A stretch of 64,000 bases of DNA from Mesorhizobium sp. M2E.F.Ca.ET.219.01.1.1. GTDB lineage: Bacteria > Pseudomonadota > Alphaproteobacteria > Rhizobiales > Rhizobiaceae. The DNA lies in NCBI RefSeq assembly GCF_004016445.2, contig NZ_SADT02000001.1, positions 1,779,630 to 1,843,629 on the forward strand. The letters run 5' to 3'. Position 1 is the stretch's first letter; each line of letters starts with the position of its first letter. The notes under the pieces were generated by a model. It made no database searches. It saw only the letters and a list, made by a program, of their open reading frames with translations, and had not been told where the DNA came from. Below, piece by piece: positions 45,353 to 53,452 of the stretch. The position numbers and the translations under genes are program-made.

Positions 45353-45673
45353 GTTCTGTTCATTCCCCCTTCAGTGCGACCGGAGACCTGCCACCACCGG
45401 GTGTCGCGCACGCGGGGATTTGTATCGGAACCCTAAATGCGACGGCGCGTCCCCAACACGACCTTCGCTTGCAGGAAACATAGATGCAGTTGCGCTAAAG
45501 TTTCCTTAATGGCCTGCCTTTCCTCGATTTCTCTGCTACCTCAGGGTGTAGCGCCGTGTGAGGCGCAGCTTTTGAAACGCGTCGCTTCGGTGTCGCATTT
45601 GCCTGCGCCCAGCCATTTCAAACCTGAAATTCTGTCCGGCAATGGATCGGGCAGATGGTCGAAGGAGGCCGGA
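45353..45673. other. intergenic region between divergent diguanylate cyclase and GFA genes
   Basis: About 320 bases without a convincing gene. A frame in line with the GFA gene is open to 45437, but its residues do not resemble the family and the better ribosome site is at the later ATG. A small TTTCA-AACC-TGAAA inverted repeat lies near 45618-45632. Nothing else stands out. Confidence 0.5.
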
Positions 45674-46093
45674 ATGGACGACAACCACAGCGGATCGTGC
45701 CTGTGCGGGGCGGTGCGTTTCAGGACGAGTGGCCCGTTGCGCGGCGTCGTATACTGCCATTGCTCGCAATGTCGCCGGCAGACTGGCCATTTCGTCGCCG
45801 CTACCGCCTCCAGGGATGCCGATATCGTCATAGAAGGGGCCGACGCGCTCAGCTGGTATGGTGCTTCCGATGTGGCGAAGCGCGGCTTCTGCCGAACCTG
45901 CGGCTCGTTGCTTTTCTGGAAGCACAACGAATTGGATACGATTTCCATCATGGCCGGATCCTTCCAGAGGCCGAGTGGCCTCTCGGCGGAAAGCCACATC
46001 TTCGTCGGCGACAAGGGCGATTACTATTCGATCGAGGACGGGTTGCCGCAGTTCGAAAAATCGACGCCGTCGATAAAGGTCGCCGACGGGTGA
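45674..46093 (+). CDS. GFA (glutathione-dependent formaldehyde-activating enzyme) family protein
   Basis: A 139-residue Mss4-like fold protein. Zinc-binding cysteines are in GSCLCGAVRF, YCHCSQCRRQTG and GFCRTCGSLLFW, in the family's order. Most members are uncharacterised and not true formaldehyde enzymes. The ATG at 45674 has AAGGAGG six bases upstream, which settles the start against the longer open frame. It stands alone before dgkA on the same strand, 76 bases apart. Confidence 0.9.
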   Translation: MDDNHSGSCLCGAVRFRTSGPLRGVVYCHCSQCRRQTGHFVAATASRDADIVIEGADALSWYGASDVAKRGFCRTCGSLLFWKHNELDTISIMAGSFQRPSGLSAESHIFVGDKGDYYSIEDGLPQFEKSTPSIKVADG

Positions 46094-46169
46094 ATTTGCA
46101 GGGGCTGCCTTATTCCCTTGATCCGGCCGTTGCGATATCCCCTCAACGTGACTCGAAACGGGGCTGGGC

Positions 46170-46529
46170 ATGCAGCGGCTGATCGACGCTTTCATCAATT
46201 CGGTGCGGGCCTTCCGCAAGTTGGCCGCGCATGAAAAGGCATTTCAGCAGGAGCTGCTGTTGCTTGCGCTTGCCCTGCCGGCCGGCTGGTTCATCTCGGT
46301 CTCCTGGCGCGGCTACGCCCTGCTGATCGGCGCTGTGCTGCTGTTGATCATGGTCGAAGTTCTCAACACCGGAATCGAAGCCGCCTGCGATGCGATCTCG
46401 CGCGAATTCCACATCGAAATCCAGCTCGCCAAGGACTGCGGCTCGCTGGCGGTGCTGATTTCGATCGTGATCGCCGGCGGTGTCTGGGGCATCGCCTTGA
46501 TCGAGCGCCTTATTGGTGCGCCGATCTGA
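46170..46529 (+). CDS. dgkA: diacylglycerol kinase DgkA
   Basis: A 119-residue membrane enzyme with three helices. The catalytic segment EVLNTGIEAACDAI near residue 68, the upstream HEKAFQQELLL with its conserved Glu and the AKDCGSLAVL stretch are those of prokaryotic DgkA. It phosphorylates diacylglycerol released during envelope glycan synthesis. It is convergent with the DedA gene, ten bases apart. Confidence 0.95.
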   Translation: MQRLIDAFINSVRAFRKLAAHEKAFQQELLLLALALPAGWFISVSWRGYALLIGAVLLLIMVEVLNTGIEAACDAISREFHIEIQLAKDCGSLAVLISIVIAGGVWGIALIERLIGAPI

Positions 46530-46539
46530 TCCTCGCGGT

Positions 46540-47139
46540 TCAGGCTCCTGATTGATCTTCCCTGGCGCGTTCGCGCCTGGCGAAGTGATGGCCGACCAGC
46601 CAGGCAACAATCGCGACGACGACGCCGACGCCAAGGGCGATGAGCAGGCGCTCATGCCGCGCGAATGCTTGGCCCACCATTTCCTCCGCGCCGAGGCCGA
46701 AGACATAGCCGATGCCGCTGAACAGGGCCGCCCAGACCGCGGAAGAGATAGCGTTCAGGAGAACGAAACGGGGCATTGGCACCGTCGACAGGCCGGCTGC
46801 GATGCCGCCGACCAGGCGCATGCCGTAGATGTAGCGGTTGGTCAGCACGAAGATGTTGGGATGGGTGTTGAGCAGGCGGTAGGCACGGCTGAAGCCCGGA
46901 CGCCTGCGCAGCCTTCTCACATAGCGATGCTCGGCGAAGCTGCGCCCCAGGGTGAAGAAGAACGTGTCGCCGGCGAAGGCGCCGAGAAAGGCGGCGAGGA
47001 AAGTCTGCCACAGCACGAAGACATGTTGATGGGCAAAGAAGCCGCCCAGGATCGCGGCGCTTTCGCCTTCGGCGACGCAGCCCAGGAAGACCGCGATCAG
47101 ACCGTATTGCTCGATGAGATGGTGGATCGTCTCGCTCAT
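46540..47139 (-). CDS. DedA family membrane protein
   Basis: A protein of 199 residues with four or five helices. FLGCVAEGESAAILGGFFAH with the conserved Glu, GAFAGDTFFFTLGR, and the Arg-containing NRYIYGMRLVGGIAAGL are the DedA (SNARE-associated) signatures. DedA proteins are linked to membrane homeostasis and lipid-carrier recycling. The ATG at 47139 overlaps the DUF1003 stop as ATGA, so the two genes are translationally coupled; the frame upstream to 47154 is not needed. Confidence 0.9.
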   Translation of the reverse strand: MSETIHHLIEQYGLIAVFLGCVAEGESAAILGGFFAHQHVFVLWQTFLAAFLGAFAGDTFFFTLGRSFAEHRYVRRLRRRPGFSRAYRLLNTHPNIFVLTNRYIYGMRLVGGIAAGLSTVPMPRFVLLNAISSAVWAALFSGIGYVFGLGAEEMVGQAFARHERLLIALGVGVVVAIVAWLVGHHFARRERAREDQSGA

Positions 47140-47699
47140 TCCGTTGCGGGCCACGCCGACAGTTTTTCGTCGATGCGCCTGATCTGTTCGGCCATGCGCA
47201 GGATCTCGTCGCGCATGCCGATGATCTCGCTGTGGCGCAACTCATCGAGCTTTTCATGCAGGGCCATGATCTCGATCTCGGCCTTCAGATTGACTTCGTA
47301 ATCATGGGCAGCGTCGATGCGGTCGCGCTCGGTCTGGCGGTTCTGCGACATCATGATCACCGGCGCCTGGATCGCCGCGAGCATCGACAGCACGAGGTTG
47401 AGGAAGATGAAAGGGTAGGGGTCGAAGGCGTCGCGGGTCAGCAGCCAGGCGTTGCCGGCAGTCCAAAGAACCAGAAAGCCCAGGAAGCCGAGGATGAAGG
47501 ACCAGGAACCGCCGATCCTGGCGATGGTGTCGGCGACGCGATCGCCATAGGTCTCGTGGAAGGCGACGGCCTTGTTGGTGTCACGCGCGATCGTGGTGCG
47601 CTCGAGCGTCGACTGGAGCACGCGGCTCTCGAGCGGACCGAACCCGTCCGGCTTTCGCTTGAGCAGACGGTTCGCCATGTCCTCGACGATCTTGTTCAT
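47136..47699 (-). CDS. DUF1003 family membrane protein
   Basis: A 187-residue protein: a basic N-terminal region, then DRVADTIARIGGSWSFILGF leading into two helices (about residues 66-84 and 95-112), then the family's AIQAPVIMMSQNRQTERDR and a coiled-coil C terminus. DUF1003 proteins are of unknown function, often called cyclic-nucleotide-associated. It is the first gene of a two-gene operon with DedA. Confidence 0.9.
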   Translation of the reverse strand: MNKIVEDMANRLLKRKPDGFGPLESRVLQSTLERTTIARDTNKAVAFHETYGDRVADTIARIGGSWSFILGFLGFLVLWTAGNAWLLTRDAFDPYPFIFLNLVLSMLAAIQAPVIMMSQNRQTERDRIDAAHDYEVNLKAEIEIMALHEKLDELRHSEIIGMRDEILRMAEQIRRIDEKLSAWPATE

Positions 47700-47791
47700 T
47701 GGTTCTTCTCCTTAGGCAGAGCCTCGATAGAGGTAGAGGCTGCCGGGCCGGACGTGAAGTGATAGATTGCGGCGAACAGGCGAGGACAAAG

Positions 47792-48505
47792 ATGCTCGAT
47801 TTCCAGAAAATCCACGCGCGGGCGGCAAAGCGCAAGGGCGGGGAGGCGGTGCTGGCTCCGCTGCTTGGTCCTGCGCCTGACAACAAGGCGGTGGCGAAAG
47901 TCCCCGACGATCGCATTCTCTCCACCATGGCCGAGCGCATCTTCGCCGCAGGCTTCGTGTGGCGCGTCATCGAGCAGAAATGGCCGGGTTTCGAGGAGGC
48001 GTTCCTCGGTTTCGAGCCGAAGCGGCTTCTGTTCCAGCCCGACGACTTCTGGCACGAACTGGCATCCGACAGCCGCATCGTTCGCAACCCGCAGAAGATC
48101 AGATCGGTGCGCGACAACGCCGCCTTCGTCGATCGCGTCTCGAAGGAGCATGGCAGCTTCGGCAAATTCATCGCCGGGTGGCCGGCCGACGATCAGATCG
48201 GCCTGACCGCGTATCTCGCCAAGCATGGCAGCCGGCTCGGCGGCAACACCGGCCAGTATTTCCTGCGCTGGCTGGAATGGGACACGTTTGTCGTTTCCAC
48301 CGACATGGCGGCGGCCTTGCGCGATGCCGGCCTCGACATAGCCGAGAATCCGACCTCGAAGCGGGACCTCGAAAAAATCCAGGCGCAGATCAACCACTGG
48401 TCGGCCGAAACCGGCCTGCCGCGCCGTCACATCTCGCGCATCCTGGCGATGTCGATCGGCGAGAACCGGTCGGCGGAGGCGCTGCGCGAGTATATGGGCG
48501 ACTAG
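47792..48505 (+). CDS. DNA-3-methyladenine glycosylase I-like protein
   Basis: A 237-residue protein matching the TagI-type (adenine glycosylase, PF03352) fold: MAERIFAAGFVWRVIEQKWPGFEEAF, RNPQKIRSVRDNAAFV, and the C-terminal catalytic-region residues around NTGQYFLRWLEWDTFV. In E. coli Tag the equivalents bind 3-methyladenine. The N-terminal zinc-binding Cys of Tag is not evident, so substrate identity is less certain. The ATG at 47792 has GAGG seven bases upstream. Confidence 0.8.
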   Translation: MLDFQKIHARAAKRKGGEAVLAPLLGPAPDNKAVAKVPDDRILSTMAERIFAAGFVWRVIEQKWPGFEEAFLGFEPKRLLFQPDDFWHELASDSRIVRNPQKIRSVRDNAAFVDRVSKEHGSFGKFIAGWPADDQIGLTAYLAKHGSRLGGNTGQYFLRWLEWDTFVVSTDMAAALRDAGLDIAENPTSKRDLEKIQAQINHWSAETGLPRRHISRILAMSIGENRSAEALREYMGD

Positions 48506-48544
48506 TCGATCGGGACTGATGGGCTCTGCCGATTAGTTAGCATA

Positions 48545-48609
48545 CGATCGGCTTTGCCGATCGATCCTATTTGGCACAAGCAATCGCCATTGCGAGGCGA
48601 TTTGTGCCA
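48545..48609 (+). promoter_or_regulatory. two stem-loops in the nadE leader
   Basis: Hairpin 1 is CGATCGGC-TTT-GCCGATCG (48545-48563), a perfect eight-base-pair stem with a three-base loop. Hairpin 2 pairs TGGCACAA (48572-48579) with TTGTGCCA (48602-48609) and ATCGCC (48583-48588) with GGCGAT (48596-48601), leaving a three-base bulge. It ends 15 bases before the nadE ATG, so it could mask the ribosome site region. No T-tract follows, so neither is a plain terminator. Confidence 0.6.
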
Positions 48610-48624
48610 CGCTACATCCGTTGC

Positions 48625-50304
48625 ATGACCAAGACCGCTCCCGATATCCTGCGCATCGCCGTCGCCCAGCTCAACCCGACTGTCGGCGACGTCGCCGGCA
48701 ACCTGGCGAAAGCGCGCGAGGCGAGGGCGGACGCCGCGCGACAAGGCGCCGACCTGGTGCTCTATACCGAGCTCTTCCTCGCCGGTTATCCGCCGGAAGA
48801 CCTGGTGCTGAAGCCATCCTTCCTGAAGGCATGCGAGAAAGCGGCCGAGGATTTCGCCAAGGACACGGCCGATGGCGGGCCCGGCGTCATCATCGGCACG
48901 CCGCTGAAGCGCAAAAGCGGCACGCACAATTCCATCGTCTTCGCCGACGGAGGCAAGATCATCGCCGAGCGCTACAAGCTCGATCTGCCCAACTACGGCG
49001 AGTTCGACGAGAAGCGGGTCTTCCAGGCCGGACCGGAACTGCAGGGGCCGGTCAATTTCCGCGGCGTGCGCATCGGCGTCCCGATCTGTGAGGACATCTG
49101 GGGCGATATCGCTGTCTGCGAGACGCTGGCCGAAAGCGGCGCCGAGATCCTTTTGGTGCCGAACGGCTCGCCCTACTACCGCGCCAAGATCGACGTGCGT
49201 CACCAGGTCGTGATCCGTCAGGTCATCGAAACCGGCCTGCCGATGATCTATGCCAACCAGCTCGGCGGCCAGGACGAGCTGATCTTCGACGGCGCCTCGT
49301 TCGCCATCGGGGCCGACAAGACGCTGGCCTTCCAGATGAGCCAGTTCGAGGACGCGGTCGCTGTCACCACCTGGAAAAGAAAGGGAGATACCTGGGTCTG
49401 TGTGGAAGGCCCGACGTCGAAGATCCCCGACCGCGAAGAGGCAGACTACCGGGCCTGCATGCTCGGCCTGCGCGACTACGTCAACAAGAACGGCTTCAAG
49501 AATGTCGTGCTCGGCCTCTCCGGCGGCATCGACTCGGCGATCTGCGCGGCTCTTGCCGTCGATGCGCTGGGCGAAGAGCGATTGCGCACCGTCATGATGC
49601 CCTATCGCTACACGTCGAAGGATTCGCTGAAGGACGCCGAAGACTGCGCGCGCGCGCTCGGCTGTCGCTATGACATCGTGCCGATCTCCGAGCCGGTCGA
49701 AGGCTTCAAGCATGCGCTGACGCAGCTCTTCGAGGGCACCCAGGAGGGCATCACCGAGGAAAACCTGCAGAGCCGCGCGCGCGGCACGATCCTGATGGCG
49801 ATCTCGAACAAGTTCGGCTCGATGGTGGTCACCACCGGCAACAAGAGCGAGATGTCGGTCGGCTACGCCACGCTTTACGGCGACATGAATGGCGGCTTCA
49901 ACCCGATCAAGGATCTCTACAAGATGCAGGTTTACGCGCTGTCGCGCTGGCGCAATTCGCATGTGCCGCCGGGCGCGCTCGGTCCTTCCGGCGAGGTCAT
50001 TCCGAAGAACATCATCGACAAGGCGCCATCGGCGGAGCTGCGCGAGAACCAGACCGACCAGGATTCGCTGCCGCCCTATCCGGTGCTGGACGACATTCTC
50101 GAATGTCTGGTCGAGAACGAGATGAGCGTCGACGACATCGTCGCGCGCGGCCATGACCGGGCGACGGTGACCCGCGTCGAGCACCTGCTCTACATCGCCG
50201 AATACAAGCGCCGGCAAGCGGCGCCCGGCGTTAAGATCACGCGCAAGAATTTCGGCCGCGACCGCCGCTATCCGATCACCAACCGGTTCCGGGACCGCGG
50301 TTAA
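48625..50304 (+). CDS. nadE: glutamine-dependent NAD+ synthase
   Basis: A 559-residue fusion of a nitrilase-type glutaminase and an NAD synthetase. The amidase triad is in YTELFLAGYPPEDL (Glu), RYKLDLPNYGEFDEKR (Lys) and GVPICEDIWGD (Cys). The synthetase P-loop is GLSGGIDSAICAALAVDAL near residue 300, with TGNKSEMSVGYATLYGD later. It makes NAD from deamido-NAD with glutamine as nitrogen source. The ATG at 48625 begins the family's N terminus; the frame upstream runs through the leader hairpins. Confidence 0.96.
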   Translation: MTKTAPDILRIAVAQLNPTVGDVAGNLAKAREARADAARQGADLVLYTELFLAGYPPEDLVLKPSFLKACEKAAEDFAKDTADGGPGVIIGTPLKRKSGTHNSIVFADGGKIIAERYKLDLPNYGEFDEKRVFQAGPELQGPVNFRGVRIGVPICEDIWGDIAVCETLAESGAEILLVPNGSPYYRAKIDVRHQVVIRQVIETGLPMIYANQLGGQDELIFDGASFAIGADKTLAFQMSQFEDAVAVTTWKRKGDTWVCVEGPTSKIPDREEADYRACMLGLRDYVNKNGFKNVVLGLSGGIDSAICAALAVDALGEERLRTVMMPYRYTSKDSLKDAEDCARALGCRYDIVPISEPVEGFKHALTQLFEGTQEGITEENLQSRARGTILMAISNKFGSMVVTTGNKSEMSVGYATLYGDMNGGFNPIKDLYKMQVYALSRWRNSHVPPGALGPSGEVIPKNIIDKAPSAELRENQTDQDSLPPYPVLDDILECLVENEMSVDDIVARGHDRATVTRVEHLLYIAEYKRRQAAPGVKITRKNFGRDRRYPITNRFRDRG

Positions 50305-50311
50305 CCTTCGC

Positions 50312-50725
50312 ATGCAAGACATTGAAATCAGTTTCGACCTGTCGCGGATCGATTTCCGGGCAACTTCCGACCAGCTCATGCGAAGCTATTGGGGTGCGTC
50401 CCGAACCGACGAGGCCCATCACCGCGCCTTCGACAACTCGCTTTGCGTCGCCGCCTATCTGGACGGCAAGCAGGTCGGTTTCGCCCGCGCGATCACCGAC
50501 TACACCGTCTTTGCTTATGTTGCCGACGTCATCATCTGGCCGGAGAATCGCGGGCAGGGGATCGGCAAGCGGCTCGTCCAGGCGCTGATCGATCACCCCG
50601 GAGTCGGAACCGTGACGCATTGGAGCCTTTCGACCGACGATGCCCACAGCCTCTATGAGAAGTTCGGATTCAAGGCGTCGACCGATGGACGCTACATGCG
50701 GCTGGATCGTAAGCCAGCAGCCTGA
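50312..50725 (+). CDS. GNAT family N-acetyltransferase
   Basis: A 137-residue acetyltransferase with FARAITDYTVFAYVADVIIW (strands 3 and 4) and the acetyl-CoA loop ENRGQGIGKRLVQALI, ending in YEKFGF. This small form is common in proteobacteria, with unknown substrates. It starts only seven bases after the nadE stop, so it is probably co-transcribed with nadE. Confidence 0.88.
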   Translation: MQDIEISFDLSRIDFRATSDQLMRSYWGASRTDEAHHRAFDNSLCVAAYLDGKQVGFARAITDYTVFAYVADVIIWPENRGQGIGKRLVQALIDHPGVGTVTHWSLSTDDAHSLYEKFGFKASTDGRYMRLDRKPAA

Positions 50726-50732
50726 GGGGCTC

Positions 50733-50835
50733 AAAGCGCATCACGTCGAAACGCAATCGGGTAACGCGCTTTAAGTCTTTGTTTTGATGCATGTCGTCGT
50801 CCCAGAACCGCTGCGCGCTTCCGGGCGACATGCAT
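50733..50835. repeat. compound palindromic repeat (AAAGCGC and ATGCATGTCG arms)
   Basis: Two adjacent palindromes: AAAGCGC (50733-50739) with GCGCTTT (50766-50772), and ATGCATGTCG (50787-50796) with CGACATGCAT (50826-50835). The second has an asymmetric inner part, CCCAGAACCGCTGCGC, recalling the CCCGAAA family. It begins right after the GNAT stop and resembles intergenic repeats I remember as widespread in Mesorhizobium. Confidence 0.6.
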
Positions 50836-50910
50836 ATGCCCGCACAACCCGCCGTTGTTGCAAATTCGTCGCAGTGGTTGGGCCAGATGGCATTTTGACG
50901 ATAGGCCGGC

Positions 50911-50939
50911 TTGGCGATCGGGTGACGCCTCCCTATAAG
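50911..50939 (+). promoter_or_regulatory. predicted promoter of a small transcript
   Basis: TTGGCG (50911-50916), 17-base spacer, TATAAG (50934-50939). The ORF with a strong ribosome site begins 33 bases after the -10 box. Confidence 0.45.
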
Positions 50940-50972
50940 AACCTCTCCGCGATTCCCTTCCGGGAGGACCGT

Positions 50973-51014
50973 ATGGCAGGATTTGACATCGTTATGCGAG
51001 GCCGCGAAGCCTAG
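50973..51014 (+). CDS. candidate 13-residue leader peptide or small protein
   Basis: An ATG with GGGAGG five bases upstream opens a 13-codon frame (MAGFDIVMRGREA) that ends at 51014. It is followed within ten bases by an imperfect 11-base-pair hairpin (51024-51050). A promoter-like pair lies upstream and the ABC exporter starts 190 bases downstream. The composition shows no run of a single amino acid as in classic attenuators. It may be a leader peptide, a small protein or the coding part of a small RNA; it may also be chance. Confidence 0.35.
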   Translation: MAGFDIVMRGREA

Positions 51015-51023
51015 GTCTGCTCG

Positions 51024-51050
51024 GGCTTTCCGAAGGTTTTTCGGAGAGCC
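51024..51050 (+). terminator. hairpin after the small ORF, weak terminator candidate
   Basis: GGCTTTCCGAA and TTCGGAGAGCC pair over eleven positions with one mismatch around a GGTTT loop. No T-tract follows, so termination is uncertain. Confidence 0.35.
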
Positions 51051-51207
51051 GGACGCAGGATAGGCGTTTGCCGCTGCCGGTCGCCGCCTCTGGGCAGGCG
51101 GGCTACCATACTGAACCTCCCGCTCTTTTGCGGCGCCGCAGGGCGCGGATGCGGGTTTTCCAATTTGATTTTACCGGGACCGGGCTCGTTTGCGCCCGGA
51201 TGACATA

Positions 51208-53013
51208 ATGGCTCGTTTCAAAATCGATCTGCGCGCCGGCGCCTTTCGCAGCGTGCTCGGTTTCACGTTCACCCACTGGCGGCGCCAGCCGTGGCGGCTT
51301 TCGCTCATCATGGGCGCCTTCCTGCTCTCGACACTGGCCGACGTGCTGACACCCTTCTATTCCGGCCGGCTGGTCGATGCGGTCGCAAGCGGCGCCGGAA
51401 CCGACGAAATCGCCTGGAATGCGGCGATGACGGCGTTCTCGATCCTGATGGCGCTGGCCGTGGCAGGCGTGATGCTGCGCAACGCCGCCTTCCTGTGGAT
51501 CGTCGAGCTGACGCTGAAGATGATGTCGGATATTGCCGCCGACGGCTTCCACCGTGTGCAGCGTTTCTCGACGGACTGGCACGCCAACAGTTTCGCCGGA
51601 TCGACGGTGCGCAAGATCACGCGCGGCATGTGGGCGCTGGACCTGCTGAACGACACGATCCTGATCGCGCTTTTGCCGTCGGTCGTGATGCTTGTCGGCT
51701 CGACGCTGCTGCTCGGCTGGTTCTGGCCGCTGATGGGGGGTGTCGTGGCCGTCGGCTCGGTGTTGTTCATCACCGTCACGACAATGCTGTCGCTCGGCTA
51801 TGTCGCGCCTGCCGCGCGGCTCGCCAACAGCTGGGACACGCGATTGGGCGGCGCGCTGGCGGATGCGGTGAGCTGCAACGCCGTCGTCAAGGGCTTCGGC
51901 GCGGAGACCCGCGAGGAAGCGCGGCTGGCGCGCGTGACCGCCAAATGGCGCCTGCGCACAGGCCGCACCTGGATGCGCGGCACCGCCAACGGCACCACGC
52001 AAGGGGTGCTGCTGCTGGTCATGCGGGCGGCGGTCATCGGTCTTGCCCTCATGCTGTGGGCCTGGGGCCAGGCGAGCGCCGGCGATGTCGCTTTCGTGCT
52101 CACCTCGTTCTTCGTGCTGCAGGGCTATCTGCGCGACATCGGAACGCATATCCGCAACCTGCAGCGCTCGATCAACGACATGGAGGAGCTGGTCGACTTC
52201 CAGTCCGAGCCGCTCGGCATCGAGGACCGGCCCGGCGCTCGGCCGATCCGGATCACCGATGGGCGTATCGCCTTCGACAAGGTGACGTTCCACTACGGCA
52301 ATCATCTTCTGCCGCTCTACCGCGATTTCTCGGTCGAGATCGCGGCGGGTGAACGCATCGGGCTGGTCGGGCATTCAGGCTCGGGCAAAACGACCTTCGT
52401 CAAGCTGATCCAGCGGCTCTATGACGTGAATGCCGGGCGGATCCTGATCGACGGGCAGGACATCTCGCAGGTCGAGCAGGCGTCGCTGCGCAGCCAGATC
52501 GCCATCGTCCAGCAGGAGCCGATCCTGTTCCACCGCTCGCTGGCCGAGAACATCGCCTATGCCAGGCCCGGCGCCAGCCAGGCCGAGATCGAGCATGCCG
52601 CCAGGCTGGCCAGCGCCCATGATTTCATCACCAGCCTGCCCAAGGGCTACGGAACCCTGGTCGGCGAGCGTGGCGTGAAATTGTCGGGCGGCGAGCGCCA
52701 GCGCGTGGCGATCGCCCGCGCCTTCCTGGCCGACGCGCGCATCCTGATCCTGGACGAGGCGACGTCAAGCCTCGATTCGGAATCGGAAGTGCTGATCCAG
52801 AAGGCGATGGAGCGGTTGATGGTGGGGCGCACGACCCTTGTCATCGCGCATCGGCTCTCGACCGTGCGGGCGCTCGACCGCCTGCTGGTCTTCGATCGAG
52901 GCCGAATCGCCGAAGAGGGTTCGCATGACGACCTGATCCGCCTCAATGGCGGCATCTACCGGCGGCTGTTCGAGCGGCAGGCGCTCGAATTGACCAAGGG
53001 CCTCGTCGCCTGA
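51208..53013 (+). CDS. ABC exporter, fused permease and ATPase
   Basis: A 601-residue half-transporter: about six helices in the first 330 residues (type IV exporter fold), then the nucleotide-binding domain with Walker A GLVGHSGSGKTTFVKL near residue 390, signature KLSGGERQRVAIARAF and Walker B ILILDEATSSLDSES. It acts as a dimer. The MsbA-like layout fits lipid, peptide or drug export; the substrate is not evident. The ATG at 51208 is the likely start. A perfect GC-rich hairpin follows the stop. Confidence 0.9.
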   Translation: MARFKIDLRAGAFRSVLGFTFTHWRRQPWRLSLIMGAFLLSTLADVLTPFYSGRLVDAVASGAGTDEIAWNAAMTAFSILMALAVAGVMLRNAAFLWIVELTLKMMSDIAADGFHRVQRFSTDWHANSFAGSTVRKITRGMWALDLLNDTILIALLPSVVMLVGSTLLLGWFWPLMGGVVAVGSVLFITVTTMLSLGYVAPAARLANSWDTRLGGALADAVSCNAVVKGFGAETREEARLARVTAKWRLRTGRTWMRGTANGTTQGVLLLVMRAAVIGLALMLWAWGQASAGDVAFVLTSFFVLQGYLRDIGTHIRNLQRSINDMEELVDFQSEPLGIEDRPGARPIRITDGRIAFDKVTFHYGNHLLPLYRDFSVEIAAGERIGLVGHSGSGKTTFVKLIQRLYDVNAGRILIDGQDISQVEQASLRSQIAIVQQEPILFHRSLAENIAYARPGASQAEIEHAARLASAHDFITSLPKGYGTLVGERGVKLSGGERQRVAIARAFLADARILILDEATSSLDSESEVLIQKAMERLMVGRTTLVIAHRLSTVRALDRLLVFDRGRIAEEGSHDDLIRLNGGIYRRLFERQALELTKGLVA

Positions 53014-53022
53014 GGAAAGGAA

Positions 53023-53048
53023 CTGCGCCCGGCCTTGGCCGGGCGCAG
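53023..53048 (+). terminator. GC-rich hairpin after the ABC exporter gene
   Basis: CTGCGCCCGGCC and GGCCGGGCGCAG form a perfect twelve-base-pair stem with a two-base loop, nine bases after the stop. There is no T-tract, so it may be a terminator of the stem-only type or an mRNA stabiliser. Confidence 0.5.
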
Positions 53049-53452
53049 TCGGCAGCGACGCGGCCGGGCTCGATCTCGCTACCGGTGAACCGGCCGAACC
53101 TGTTGCGAGCATGTCCGCGGGCGCGTTATGTCCGCCCCCTCCCTTGCTACCCGGCACGTGATCGTGGGCAATCTGCCCGCAGATCCTACATTTGCAACCA
53201 CTCTCCCGTCATGCGGTTAGATCGGTTCAATACGTCGTTCAAACTACTTTATATGGGCTTAAATTTTTAGAAGGTTGTATTTTAGATATTATGTATGTTC
53301 AGGGATTTACGTAATTGTCTTGATGTATTTACAGAAAAGAAAATCGAGCGTGGCAGAAAAAGACCTCTTGGACATTTTCACAGGAAGCCGACCGGATGGA
53401 GATTTCTTTGGGAAGAACGGCAGCCCATAGCGCTTTCGTATAGGCATTCGCG
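53049..53452. other. AT-rich intergenic region
   Basis: About 400 bases with no supported gene. From 53220 to 53340 the sequence is far more AT-rich than the rest of the window (for example TTAAATTTTTAG and TATTTTAGATATTATG). This suggests a promoter-rich or acquired segment ahead of the 387-residue gene. No exact promoter pair is convincing. Confidence 0.5.

Noticed and set aside
48571..48588. Sigma-54 promoter TTGGCAC...GC before nadE
   Set aside because: The -12 element TTGC is missing at the right spacing; the TGGCAC is better explained as one arm of the leader hairpin.
50784..51014. 76-codon frame ending at the same stop as the 13-codon ORF
   Set aside because: Its first third is the palindromic repeat and it lacks a ribosome site; only the internal ATG at 50973 is well placed.
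53225..53240. GTTC-AATACGTC-GTTC as a LexA box
   Set aside because: The spacer is eight bases; the alphaproteobacterial box needs seven. No SOS-type gene is adjacent.
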